Assembly (NCBI GenBank): GCA_020796225.1 | Contig: CM036755.1 | Span: forward strand, 84,763,803 to 84,827,802 | DNA: 64,000 bases | Reading direction: 5' to 3' | DNA from: Arion vulgaris | Lineage: Eukaryota > Mollusca > Gastropoda > Stylommatophora > Arionidae | Shown here: positions 1-9,899 of the stretch, piece by piece | Position numbering within the stretch: position 1 is the stretch's first letter | Layout of the letters: each line of letters opens with the position of its first letter | The notes under the pieces: model-generated | What the model saw: only the letters and a program-made list of their open reading frames with translations | What the model was told of the DNA's origin: nothing | Databases searched by the model: none | Program-made: the position numbers and the translations under genes

Positions 1-205
1 AACACGAATGGGAATGCCCAATGGGTTGTACATATATACCTATATATATATATATATATATACATATAAAATGTGTTAACATAACATACTTGGATTTTGA
101 AATTTGAAATGGCAGACACTTCATACACTGTGGTCTGCATAGACTACGTGTCATGTTGATTTACCTCATGCCTTATATTTTTGCAGAACTATGAAATAAA
201 TCACA

Positions 206-1481
206 ATCATCATCATCAGGAGATGTGCCTGCTGGCGTAGGCGATCAAGGATCTCCGCAAATCTATGTTTCTGGTGTCTGATATCATATCAGACGTTGAG
301 GCTCTTCCGTGCCATGAATTCAGGCTATCTAAAATTGTATCTCTCTGTCTTCCTCCGTCTCGTCTCCCTTCGATTTTACCGGTTGTGACAATGTGTTCTA
401 GGCCTCCCCTTTTCAGCACATGTTCGAAAAATGATGATTGCCTCTTGCTTATATTGATCAGTTTTTTCTGTGTCTTGACATGATGATTGGATCTTGTTTA
501 TATTGATAAGTTTTTTCTATGTCTTGACATGATGATTGGATCTTGTTTATATTGATCAGTTTTTCTGTGTCTTGACATGATGATTGCCTCTTTCTTATAT
601 TGATCAGTTTTTTCTGTGTCTTGACATGATGATTGCCTCTTGCTTATATTGATACGTTTTTCTATGTCTTGACATGATGATTGCCTCTTTCTTATATTGA
701 TAAGTTTTTTCTGTGTCTTGACATGATGATTGCCTCTTGCTTATATTGATAAGTTTTTTCTGTGTCTTGACATGATGATTGCCTCTTTCTTATATTGATC
801 AGTTTTTCTATGTCTTGACATGATGATTGCCTCTTGTTTATATTGATCAGTTTTTTCTATGTCTTGACATGATGATTGCCTCTTTCTTATATTGATAAGT
901 TTTTTCTGTGTCTTGACATGATGATTGCCTCTTGCTTATATTGATCAGTTTTTTCTGTGTCTTGACATGAGGATTGCCTCTTGTTTATATTGATCAGTTT
1001 TTTCTGTGTCTTGACATGATGATTGCCTCTTGTTTATATTGATCAGTTTTTTCTGTGTCTTGACCTGATGATTGCCTCTTGTTTATATTGATAAGTTTTT
1101 CTATGTCTTGACCTCATTCAACACCACATTAGTCAATTTAACAGTCCATTGGATTCTCATCATTCTTCTGTAAAACCACATCTCTGTAGCCCTCATAGAT
1201 TTTTCGATCTGTTTGCTCATTGTCCACGACTCGCATCCGTATTTCAGTTTTGGATATATGTAGCACTCAATAACTCTAATTATGATTTCATTTGATAGTG
1301 ACTTGTTGCATATACTGCTTCTCATTTTCTGGAACGTTGCTTTGGCCTGCCCTCTTCTGATCTTTATTTCTGATCTGTCTCTGTCATCTGATGTTGCCAG
1401 GACTCCAAGGTAGTTAAATTGATGTACTTGTCTCGCCCGAGTGTTACCTAGGCTCGCAAGGGAAGCAAAGAATGGTACCAC
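206..1481 (-). pseudogene. LINE reverse transcriptase 3' part, split by a minisatellite
   Basis: The - strand from 1440 to 1113 reads as the post-catalytic part of an RTE/CR1-like LINE reverse transcriptase (FNYLGVLATSDDR, EIKIRRGQAKATFQKM, IECYIYPKLKYGCESWTM, EMWFYRRMMRIQWT). The frame then enters a 49-bp array (1112-430) and comes out in the expected C-terminal tail at 430-206 (GGLEHIVTTGKIEGRRDGG, then LDSLNSWHG). Such tails carry the last nucleic-acid binding segment of these elements. The catalytic core is missing, so this is a 5'-truncated dead copy. It matches the copy at 14455-14860, which lacks the array. Confidence 0.85.
430..1112. repeat. 49-bp minisatellite, about 14 copies, seeded in LINE coding sequence
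   Basis: The unit contains tgatgattgcctcttgctta and ttgatcagttttttctgtg followed by tcttgaca. Copies differ by a few bases and indels. On the - strand the unit is LINE coding sequence (KTQKKLINISKRQSS), continuous with the flanking reading frame on both sides. Confidence 0.93.
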
Positions 1482-1700
1482 TGCGACCTACAAAGCATGT
1501 CGTAAGAGACGGCTGAGGTTGGGGTCTAGGAAAGCTACTCTACGAAATAAAAAGCATCGCAGAAGGCGGATGTGCTGGCCTACTTGTAGGCGCATAACTG
1601 GCACAACATACAATCGCTCTTAGCTCAGATCACATACATCATTAAAGAGTAGTTTAACAAGTGGTCGATATGGAGCTTTCGAATAAGAATGACTTGTCCT
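1436..1700 (+). mobile_element. interspersed element family D, copy 1
   Basis: A moderately conserved element of about 250 bp containing gggaagcaaagaatggtacc, cactgcgacctacaaagca and gtggtcgatatggag. Further copies are at 17485, 20855 (-), 38275, 44895 and 47995. It has no coding capacity and no clear tRNA head, so it is a SINE-like or other non-autonomous element. Confidence 0.7.
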
Positions 1701-1753
1701 AGCTCCGTTCTATTGACATGAAATGAATAGAATAGTGTTTTCATTTTCTACAG

Positions 1754-1850
1754 AGCAAACTGTCGTCACTTCAATATACATGATTTTATGGAGATGGGAC
1801 AAAAGCTGGCACAAGCTGTTCTAGAATATACTATTCTCAAAGAGGATCCA
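1754..1850 (+). CDS. possible internal exon of gene 1 (upstream)
   Basis: The stretch follows a fair acceptor (tcattttctacag) and reads open in one frame as about 32 residues, beginning ANCRHFNIHDF and ending LEYTILKEDP. A GT follows at 1851 (gtgtaag) and a better donor, gtaaga, lies two bases further on. Without splicing the frame stops at once (GTG TAA), so it could also be a terminal exon. The peptide has an amphipathic helical look (MGQKLAQAVLEY), but I recognise no family. It is on the same strand as the exon series starting at 7232, from which it is separated by two long minisatellites and transposon debris. Ending at 1850 gives phase 0 and ending at 1852 gives phase 2; the next exon's best acceptor needs phase 1, so either an exon is missing or this belongs to another gene. 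Confidence 0.35.
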
Positions 1851-1852
1851 GT

Positions 1853-2105
1853 GTAAGACAATGTATATATATATCATCATCATCATGTTGTAACCAGTGT
1901 TTTTTACAGAACGTCGCTCTTATCATATTTCTTTATTTGTCTTTTGCAAGTTCTCTCGCCACCTCCAACGTCATGTTTAATGTTGTTTTAATGTCATATT
2001 GTCACCGTAAGTTTGGTCGTTCCCCGACTCGTCTCGTCTTCTAGGAACAATTCTCTATATTAATATTTTCTTTACACGGCGCTGGCATTTAATTCTACCA
2101 CAATA
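1853..2105. other. unassigned non-coding sequence
   Basis: AT-rich spacer with a short (TA)n and (TCA)n run near 1865-1886. No supported gene or element was recognised. Confidence 0.5.
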
Positions 2106-2127
2106 TTTGTTTTCAGGACATGATGTT

Positions 2128-2640
2128 TTTATCTTCTATGTCTATGTGTCTATATTATATTATCTTCTATGTCTATGTGTCTATATTATATTATCTTTTA
2201 TGTCTATGTGTCTATATTATATTATCTTTTATGTCTATGTGTCTATATTTTATTATCTTCTATGTCTATGTGTCTATATTATATTATCTTTTATGTCTAT
2301 GTGTCTATATTTTATTATCATCTATGTCTATGTGTCTATATTATATTATCTTTTATGTCTATGTGTCTATATTTTATTATCTTCTATGTCTATGTGTCTA
2401 TATTATATCTCATCTTTTTATTCTATGTGTCTATATTTTAATATCTTCTATGTCTATGTGTCTAATTATATTATCTTTTATGTCTTATGTGACTATATTT
2501 ATTATCATCTGTCTAATATGTGTCTATATTATAATCATCTTTTTATGTCTATGTGTCTATATTTTATTATCTTCTATGTCTATATCATATTTTATTATCT
2601 TCTATGTCTATGTGTCTATATTTTAATATCACTATGTCTG
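2128..2640. repeat. 31-bp minisatellite, about 16 copies
   Basis: The unit is built on tctatgtctatgtgtctata followed by ttatattatct. Because 31 is not a multiple of three, long open frames appear in all three + frames; they are not genes. The right third is degenerate. Confidence 0.92.
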
Positions 2641-2660
2641 GTTTAATTTAATCCACTAAT

Positions 2661-5153
2661 CAAACTATCAATCCATCAGTTGTTTAATCGATGAACTCGT
2701 GCCAAACTATCAATCCATCAGTTGTTTAATCGATGAACTCGTGCCAAACTATCAATCCATCAGTTGTTTAATCGATGAACTCGTGCCAAACTATCAATCC
2801 ATCAGTTGTTTAATCGATGAACTCGTGCCAAACTATCAATCCATCAGTTGTTTAATCGATGAACTCGTGCCAAACTATCAATCCATCAGTTGTTTAATCG
2901 ATGAACTCGTGCCAAACTATCAATCCATCAGTTGTTTAATCGATGAACTCGTGCCAAACTATCAATCCATCAGTTGTTTAATCGATGAACTCGTGCCAAA
3001 CTATCAATCCATCAGTTGTTTAATCGATGAACTCGTGCCAAACTATCAATCCATCAGTTGTTTAATCGATGAACTCGTGCCAAACTATCAATCCATCAGT
3101 TGTTTAATCGATGAACTCGTGCCAAACTATCAATCCATCAGTTGTTTAATCGATGAACTCGTGCCAAACTATCAATCCATCAGTTGTTTAATCGATGAAC
3201 TCGTGCCAAACTATCAATCCATCAGTTGTTTAATCGATGAACTCGTGCCAAACTATCAATCCATCAGTTGTTTAATCGATGAACTCGTGCCAAACTATCA
3301 ATCCATCAGTTGTTTAATCGATGAACTCGTGCCAAACTATCAATCCATCAGTTGTTTAATCGATGAACTCGTGCCAAACTATCAATCCATCAGTTGTTTA
3401 ATCGATGAACTCGTGCCAAACTATCAATCCATCAGTTGTTTAATCGATGAACTCGTGCCAAACTATCAATCCATCAGTTGTTTAATCGATGAACTCGTGC
3501 CAAACTATCAATCCATCAGTTGTTTAATCGATGAACTCGTGCCAAACTATCAATCCATCAGTTGTTTAATCGATGAACTTGTGCCAAACTATCAATCCAT
3601 CAGTTGTTTAATCGATGAACTCGTGCCAAACTATCAATCCATCAGTTGTTTAATCGATGAACTTGTGCCAAACTATCAATCCATCAGTTGTTTAATCGAT
3701 GAACTCGTGCCAAACTATCAATCCATCAGTTGTTTAATCGATGAACTCTGTGCCAAACTATCAATCTCAAGTAATATTCACAGTTGTTTAATCGATGAAC
3801 TCGTGCCAAACTATCAATCCATCAGTTGTTTAATCGATGCACTCGTGCCAAACTATCAATCCATCAGTTGTTTAATCGATGAACTCGTGCCAAACTATCA
3901 ATCCATCAGTTGTTTAATCGATGAACTCGTGCCAAACTATCAATCCATCAGTTGTTTAATCGATGAACTCGTGCCAAGCTATCAATCCATCAGTTGTTTA
4001 ATCGATGAACTCGTGCCAAACTATCAATCCATCAGTTGTTTAATCGATGAACTCGTGCCAAACTATCAATCCATCAGTTGTTTAATCGATGAACTCGTGC
4101 CAAACTATCAATCCATCAGTTGTTTAATCGATGCACTCGTGCCAAACTATCAATCCATCAGTTGTTTAATCGATGAACTCGTGCCAAACTATCAATCCAT
4201 CAGTTGTTTAATCGATGAACTCGTGCCAAACTATCAATCCATCAGTTGTTTAATCGATGAACTCGTGCCAAACTATCAATCCATCAGTTGTTTAATCGAT
4301 GAACTCGTGCCAAACTATCAATCCATCAGTTGTTTAATCGATGAACTCGTGCCAAACTATCAATCCATCAGTTGTTTAATCGATGAACTCGTGCCAAACT
4401 ATCAATCCATCAGTTGTTTAATCGATGAACTCGTGCCAAACTATCAATCCATCAGTTGTTTAATCGATGAACTCGTGCCAAACTATCAATCCATCAGTTG
4501 TTTAATCGATGAACTCGTGCCAAACTATCAATCCATCAGTTGTTTAATCGATGAACTCGTGCCAAACTATCAATCCATCAGTTGTTTAATCGATGAACTT
4601 GTGCCAAACTATCAATCCATCAGTTGTTTAATCGATGAACTCGTGCCAAACTATCAATCCATCAGTTGTTTAATCGATGAACTCGTGCCAAACTATCAAT
4701 CCATCAGTTGTTTAATCGATGAACTCGTGCCAAACTATCAATCCATCAGTTGTTTAATCGATGAACTCGTGCCAAACTATCAATCCATCAGTTGTTTAAT
4801 CGATGAACTCGTGCCAAACTATCAATCCATCAGTTGTTTAATCGATGAACTCGTGCCAAACTATCAATCCATCAGTTGTTTAATCGATGAACTCGTGCCA
4901 AACTATCAATCCATCAGTTGTTTAATCGATGAACTCGTGCCAAACTATCAATCCATCAGTTGTTTAATCGATGAACTGTGCCAAACTATCAATCCATCAG
5001 TTGTTTAATCGATGAACTCGTGCCAAACTATCAATCCATCAGTTGTTTAATCGATGAACTCGTGCCAAACTATCAATCCATCAGTTGTTTAATCGATGAA
5101 CTCGTGCCAAACTATCAATCCATCAGTTGTTTAATCGATGAACTTGTGCCAAA
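2661..5153. repeat. 42-bp satellite-like array, about 59 near-identical copies
   Basis: The unit is gtgccaaactatcaatccat plus cagttgtttaatcgatgaactc. Identity between units is almost complete; rare variants include a c-to-t change in aactcgtg, gatgcactc at three places, and one disrupted unit near 3750-3780. As 42 is a multiple of three, one frame is open for 769 codons (PNYQSISCLIDELV repeated). This is most simply a by-product of the period: no upstream gene context, no codon-type drift and no splice context support translation. Confidence 0.95.
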
Positions 5154-5154
5154 C

Positions 5155-5534
5155 GTACCAGGTTTGTTCCCTCGTCGAGACATCGGGGAGTCTTCCCAGA
5201 GATAACTGATCTTAGTGTAGGTGAGATCAAGTTCCTAGTCCTATGGACACGGACGATGAAACGTAAGCGCGGTGCTCAACTTGAGCACGTTAAAGAACCT
5301 TTGGCAGTTCAAAATTTAGCAAAGCAGGCTGGAAAGCCGCTGTCTGGGTAAAATTCATTAGAAAAAAAAAAAAAAAAATATGTTTTCCATCTTCAAAATT
5401 ACATAGGGATCCTCGCCGGTGCTGCGGAGTTCATGCACTGCAGCTGAGATCTTTCTGTGTAAGAAAGGGATTGGAGCACACATGGTTACTCACAGAAATG
5501 TAATGATGATGGTCCTATCAATCAATCAATCAAT
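5155..5534 (+). mobile_element. SINE family B copy 1, 5'-truncated
   Basis: It begins in the tRNA-like B box (accaggtttgttccctcg), directly joined to the last 42-bp unit. It then carries the family body (gtgtaggtgagatcaagttc; ggacgatgaaacgtaagcg; gcaggctggaaagccgctg), an A-rich linker and the 3' domain (gcactgcagctgagatcttt). It ends in a (TCAA)n tail near 5534. The whole family is about 480 bp. Confidence 0.75.
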
Positions 5535-5639
5535 CCATATATTGAAGAATAATCAGTTTATTCATCAACTCCATCATTTGCGTCCATCAACTCCATCGTG
5601 TTATATCTTTACCTAAGGGACACTTTCACAGATCTAATA

Positions 5640-6010
5640 ACATTTCGTCCATTCCTTCATTAATCTCTTTATCTATCGTTTCATCTTTCCTTTAATTCAT
5701 CGCTTCATATATCCTTTCATCCATAGCTTCATATGTTCTTTCATCCATAGCTTCATATATCCTTTCATCCATAGCTTCATATGTCCTTTCATGTCCGCCT
5801 GCCCAGCGTGTTCGTAGCGCGTTGGACGACGGGTGACAAGCCCCATGTGAATGCGGTTCAATTCGTGGGCTGGAAGAAAAGCCAAGGTTCTCCAGACGTA
5901 CGGTGTCGTGACACCGATCCGAAGGGTTACGATGTCCATGGCACCGAGCCGAAGAACTGAAAGCTCAAGTTTTTCTGCATCGAAATAAAATATCCATTGC
6001 GTAATTCGTC
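5640..6010. other. short repeats and unassigned sequence
   Basis: At 5690-5790 there are four copies of a roughly 26-bp unit (tcatccatagcttcatat). At 5797-5850 a segment (gcgcgttggacgacgggtga) recurs inverted at about 49420-49470, so it belongs to an interspersed family I cannot name. The remainder is unassigned. Confidence 0.5.
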
Positions 6011-6044
6011 GCTTCACCATCCATCGCTACTTTTATCGTTTAAG

Positions 6045-6463
6045 CCATAGATTCCCAAACCTTTTGGCCCACCGCCCACTTTGCACAACATAAATTTCAA
6101 CCCTCTCACATTATACCAGTTTGCAACGTCCCCTCAACCATATCATATATATATGCTCTATTCATAGACATAGAACATTGATATTATTTCTGTCATATAA
6201 CAAGTATATATAATAAATAGAAAATTAAGCAAATGGATTTGTAAGATGGGCATAAGATGAATTTGAATCAGAATTCAAATTTTAAATGATTATTCTTTGC
6301 AAAATCACAGAGAAATTTATTTTAAAATATTTATTATTAATTTCACCTTTAAGGTCACCAACCCTAATCCTGAACACCCCACTCCAATTCCTTCTAACCA
6401 CCATCGCCCCCTTAGAACCTTCAGCCATGAGGCGATCACTCCACTTTTGGAAACGCTGGTTTA
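6045..6463. mobile_element. hAT-like MITE, copy 1
   Basis: The left end, ccatagattcccaaacctt, resembles the hAT terminal type (CAGNGGTTCYCAAAC). The right end carries ttttggaaacgctgg, its approximate inverted complement. The interior (taagatgggcataagatgaa; ctttgcaaaatcac) matches the copy at 36453-36823. There is no transposase. Confidence 0.6.
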
Positions 6464-6784
6464 GCCATCACTCCATCTATCCCTTCATCCATGATATCGA
6501 GCCATCAATCCTTTCATTCCCACCTCCAACAGAATTTTATCAAATAGTTGACAAACATAATTCATTCGCGTCCATTATAGGTTTGTCTTTTCTGATTTTA
6601 AATTTCATTTTATTCTTTAGTCAGTATACTCAAACAGTTGCAGACTTGATTTCGAGTCATCGCTGTACAGGTCCTAGCCTGCAAGGGTTTGCTAACACCT
6701 GGAGCTGTCTTACCTGCACATCCAGGTATACCTGTAAAACTATAAGTAATGAATTCCCTAGTTACAACAAATGATTCAAACGTA

Positions 6785-7000
6785 AACACAATATGTAATA
6801 ATAGCCGTCCACCGCAAGTATGATGCCAACAGCCTTAGACGTGTGCTGCTGCAACTCTCTGGTGTGTTTCCGGAGGTGACTGTGGAGTCCTATCATAGAA
6901 CACAATCCCTTATAACAGATGGGGCATACATGATCCAGGTTAGATATGTGGGTGTAGTGTGTTCTGTCTTTTCGCGCTGCTCTTTTCCTCTGTAATTTTA
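6785..7000 (-). pseudogene. LINE C-terminal C2H2 zinc-finger tail
   Basis: The - strand reads HISNLDHVCPICYKGLCSM, then IGLHSHLRKHTRELQQH. This is a C2H2 finger (C-x2-C-x12-H-x3-H) of the type found at the very C-terminus of some CR1/RTE-like LINE proteins. The same tail is found on the + strand at about 11700-11910 following recognisable LINE sequence, so this is transposon debris rather than a host zinc-finger gene. Confidence 0.7.
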
Positions 7001-7150
7001 TAATATGTAATTAACTATTAAATAAAATATGTAATTAAGTATTAAATACAATATGTAATTAACTATTAAATAAATATGTAATTAATATTAAATACAATAT
7101 GTAATTAACTATTAAATACAATATGTAATTAACTATTAAATACAATATGT
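6995..7150. repeat. about 25-bp AT-rich tandem repeat, 6 copies
   Basis: The unit is like ctattaaatacaatatgtaa plus ttaa. It lies just upstream of the first secure gene 1 exon. Confidence 0.85.
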
Positions 7151-7231
7151 AACTGGTCATATATGAACCAATGCTTATGAAAGACCCATTTTCAATGCTA
7201 TTTTCAATAAGTAAAGATGTATTTACTGCAG

Positions 7232-7523
7232 GTTCTACTAAGGGCACAGATGAAGCAGCACAACCGCCGGGATTGATTGCAAGTAAACCTGGTTTGGCTT
7301 GGTTGAACAATTCCAACCTGGAGAGCCTAACTTCAAATGCTAAACAAAAGCCCCAGGATGATAATATTATCAGTGATGAGATGAAAAGTGCCGCCACTTC
7401 TTCAGTTCATTTTGGAGGAGACGTTATCCATATTATGGATAAGTTAGCTAACGGACATAGCGTAGATGATTTCTTTGATCTGCTAGTGCAGTTGGATGTC
7501 CAAAATACATTACCTGAGTCTGA
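7232..7523 (+). CDS. gene 1 exon, degenerate GoLoco-like segment
   Basis: The acceptor is tttactgcag and the donor gtaagt is nearly ideal. About 97 codons are open. The peptide begins STKGTDEAAQPPG and ends in the acidic PESD completed by the next exon. Its C-terminal half contains VIHIMDKLANGHSVDDFFDLL. The DDFFDLL core resembles the start of GoLoco (G-alpha binding) motifs, but the conserved Gln and the Arg finger expected downstream are not present, so a GoLoco function is not supported. Entry phase is 1 and exit phase 2, and the exit joins the exon at 8486 exactly (GA + C). The donor is followed within about 16 bases by a 21-bp minisatellite. I do not know the protein. It looks like a real conserved coding exon rather than transposon debris. 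Confidence 0.72.
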
Positions 7524-7539
7524 GTAAGTAGTTTTACGT

Positions 7540-7945
7540 CCCATTACCTGTTTGCTACCTAGTCAAACCTGTTTGCTACCAACTCTCACCTGTTTGCTAC
7601 CTACTTTCACCTGCTTGCTACCTGTTCCCACCTGTTTGCTACATATTGTCAACTGTTTGCTACCTGTTCCCACCTGTTTACTGCCTATTCTCACCTGTTT
7701 GCTACCTACTCTCACCTGTTTACTACCTACTCTCACCTGTTTGCTACCTACTCTCACCTGTTTACTACCTACTCTCACCTGTTTGCTTCCTACTCTCACC
7801 TGTTTGCTACCTACTCTCACCTATGTGCTACCTACTCTCACCTTTGCTACCTCCCTCACTGTTTACTGCCTACTCTCACAAATTATCTACTCTCACCTGT
7901 TTACTAACTTTTAGCACCTGTTTGCTACCTAATCACATCTGTTTA
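7540..7945. repeat. 21-bp minisatellite, about 19 copies, next to a splice donor
   Basis: The unit is ctctcacctgtttgctacct plus a. The array begins about 16 bases after the donor at 7524. Because 21 is divisible by three, it is open on both strands; these frames are not genes. Confidence 0.92.
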
Positions 7946-7974
7946 CTACTTGTTTTCATATGATACTACTTTTT

Positions 7975-8330
7975 TCACTAGCTCACCATCAAAGACCTTG
8001 TCCTGCTCATAGCTTTGGCATCATAATAGCACTATTGGAATTTCTTTCTCTTTTATGCCAGATAATGTCCCGCCTCTGCAGCCTTCATGCTCACATTATC
8101 AGATACATTCTGAATCCATCTTCTCCTTGGCTTTCCTCTTCTCCTCTTTGCCGGGATGTCTCCTTTAATAACGTCTTCTCTAATCCTTCGTGTATTTTTA
8201 TATGTCAAAATATTTTAATTTTCTCTCATTCTTATTTGTATCATCGGCAAGTTTTCGTTTATGTTGAGTTATTTCTGGATAGATCTATGTCTTCTCTGTC
8301 CGTGATATACGGATGCCTATTCTAGAATAC
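7975..8330 (-). pseudogene. LINE 3' coding remnant
   Basis: The - strand contains EDVIKGDIPAKRRRGKPRRRW followed by IQNVSDN, the Arg-rich GRPRRRW tail typical of RTE/CR1-like LINE proteins. It is interrupted by stops after about 60 residues. It is the same type as the remnant at 28960-29330 on the + strand. Confidence 0.7.
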
Positions 8331-8485
8331 TTATATTCAAAAGCACGTATATGTTTTGCCACTGTCTCGTTAAATGTATATATTGACCACACATACGTTG
8401 TCACTGAATTTATCCATGCTCTTCGTATTTTTATCTTTGTTTTTCTATTGTTAAAACTCATATATTTTAACTGACTTTAAAACAG

Positions 8486-8648
8486 CTCAAGTGACAGTGA
8501 TAGCGAATCTGACCCGGAAATGAAACCATCAGAACTCAAATCTAGGAAGAAACGACGAAAGTCTAAAAAGCAACGAGATAAAGATTTCAAGAAGAAAATA
8601 ATAACTACAGAAGAGAAGAAAAAATTGGACAACAGTAGAGCTAAACCT
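8486..8648 (+). CDS. gene 1 exon, Ser/Asp run then Lys/Arg-rich patch
   Basis: The acceptor is gactttaaaacag and the donor gtgagt. Joined in phase to the exon ending at 7523, it reads DSSDSDSESDPEMKPSEL, then a strongly basic run (SRKKRRKSKKQRDKD) and KKIITTEEKKKLDNSRAKP. The SDSDSE acidic-serine run is the type phosphorylated by casein kinase 2, and the basic cluster could act as a nuclear localisation or acidic-ligand binding patch; both are inferences from composition. The exon ends in phase 0. The next recognised exon (9045) reads best with entry phase 2, so a small exon of length 2 modulo 3 may be missing between 8649 and 9044, or the exon at 9045 is read in its alternative frame. Confidence 0.7.
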
Positions 8649-9044
8649 GTGAGTTGTTAGATGTTTTTAGTTGAGAAATATTTGGTACTTTCGTTTAATT
8701 CCCCCAAACAAAGGATGTAGCTATTTTTGGATACGTTATAGCAATTCTTAGTACGTAATTGTCCAGGACAGTCGATTTTAAGGACAGGGAAAGTAATTTC
8801 TATGTAAGTAATATATGTAGGTCATAAATTTGTTGTTGATGACGGAAAAGTCTGAAACTGTTTGGCTAATCAATCAATTGATTTACTGATTGGTCACTGA
8901 AGACATACATGTCATTTCTGCGTAGAGGGGCCGAGTCATATAGAATAAAACCTGGTACAGTGTAATTAATCTTTTGTTTTCAAATTCGTTACATTCGAAA
9001 ATGTATTCCATAATTATCAATGATTGTTTGATTTTCTTATTCAG
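8649..9044. other. intron of gene 1 with tRNA-SINE debris
   Basis: No open stretch is supported. Around 8880-8950, atttctgcgtagaggggcc and neighbouring bases resemble a worn fragment of a SINE 3' end. An exon of length 2 modulo 3 may be hidden here. Confidence 0.4.
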
Positions 9045-9138
9045 ACCCTTCCGTCGATCAGCGCCACCAGCCGGAAAGAGGGGAAAAAACTCTGCTGTAG
9101 TCTACCCAGAAAGTTCACTAGATTGGCCTTACAAACAG
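9045..9138 (+). CDS. gene 1 exon, basic/proline segment
   Basis: The acceptor is gattttcttattcag, with a good pyrimidine tract, and the donor gtaaat. Two frames are open. The one that joins the next exon in phase reads PFRRSAPPAGKRGKNSAVV followed by YPESSLDWPYKQ. The other, which joins the previous exon in phase, reads TLPSISATSRKEGKKLC. I prefer the first because it continues cleanly into the exon at 10807, but the conflict is unresolved. Composition is basic and disordered. The exon sits between a SINE remnant and a run of diffuse repeats at 9200-9310. Confidence 0.55.
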
Positions 9139-9310
9139 GTAAATATATATTTGATAAATATTGAATATTCTAGTTTGTACAACCATGGGATCATACTTGT
9201 TGCTGGTTCAACATGGGGTTCAACATGACAATCTAGTTGGTTCAACATTGGGATTGATATTGTAGTCGGTTTAACATGGGATTAATATTTTACTTGGTTC
9301 AACATAAGAT

Positions 9311-9566
9311 CAGCATCACAATTAATTGAACAGAGAAAAGACAAACAATTGAATTTCTTTCGCTGGGTTTCCCTATATGAATCTGTTTCTGTGGGCAGAA
9401 ATAACACTCCATCTGCAAGGAGTGTTGCACAAAGCACGAACTCCGTAGAGTCAGTAACAATAACAGAAATCTATAAATAAAGTGCACATGTGACTCGGCC
9501 TGGATTCAAACCTACAGCCTTCAGAACGACAGATAAACGTCGTAACCACTTGGACATAGAGTGACT
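9311..9566 (-). mobile_element. SINE family C copy 1 (tRNA-derived)
   Basis: The - strand begins with a tRNA-like head: A box in atgtccaagtggttacga and B box in gtaggtttgaatccaggcc. The body (gcacgaactccgtag on the + strand) is shared with 13345-13571 and 47200-47425. Confidence 0.7.
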
Positions 9567-9657
9567 GATATTGCAGTTGGTTTATTATGAAATCAATATT
9601 GTTTATAGTTAAACATAGGATCAGCAACAAAGTTTGTTCAACACTACTCAACGTTGT

Positions 9658-9899
9658 ATTGATATCCATGATCTCAGTGTAGGTGACATCGAGTTCCTAG
9701 TCCTAGCAGAGACGGGCGATAAAACTTAGGTCCCGTGCTCAAGTTGAACACGAAAAAGAACACTTGGTAGTACAAAATCGAGAAGAGCAGGCTGGAAAGC
9801 CGCTGCCCAGGCAACATTGATTAGAAGAGGTTAAAAAAAAAATTCTTACTAAAAATATATATATTCACCATCTTCAAAATTACATCGGGGATCCTCACT
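9658..9899 (+). mobile_element. SINE family B copy 2, body and 3' linker only
   Basis: Contains tctcagtgtaggtgacatcg, cgggcgataaaacttaggtc, agcaggctggaaagccgctg and an A-rich linker. It is cut by the T-rich array starting at 9900. The tRNA head is missing. Confidence 0.75.

Noticed and set aside
2699..5008. 769-codon open frame as a repeat-protein gene
   Set aside because: It is a 42-bp tandem array with a period divisible by three; no promoter, exon partner or codon-type drift supports translation.
7552..7914. Cys-Leu-Leu-Pro repeat protein, or its - strand Val-Gly-Ser-Lys-Gln counterpart
   Set aside because: 21-bp minisatellite immediately after a splice donor; both strands open by periodicity.
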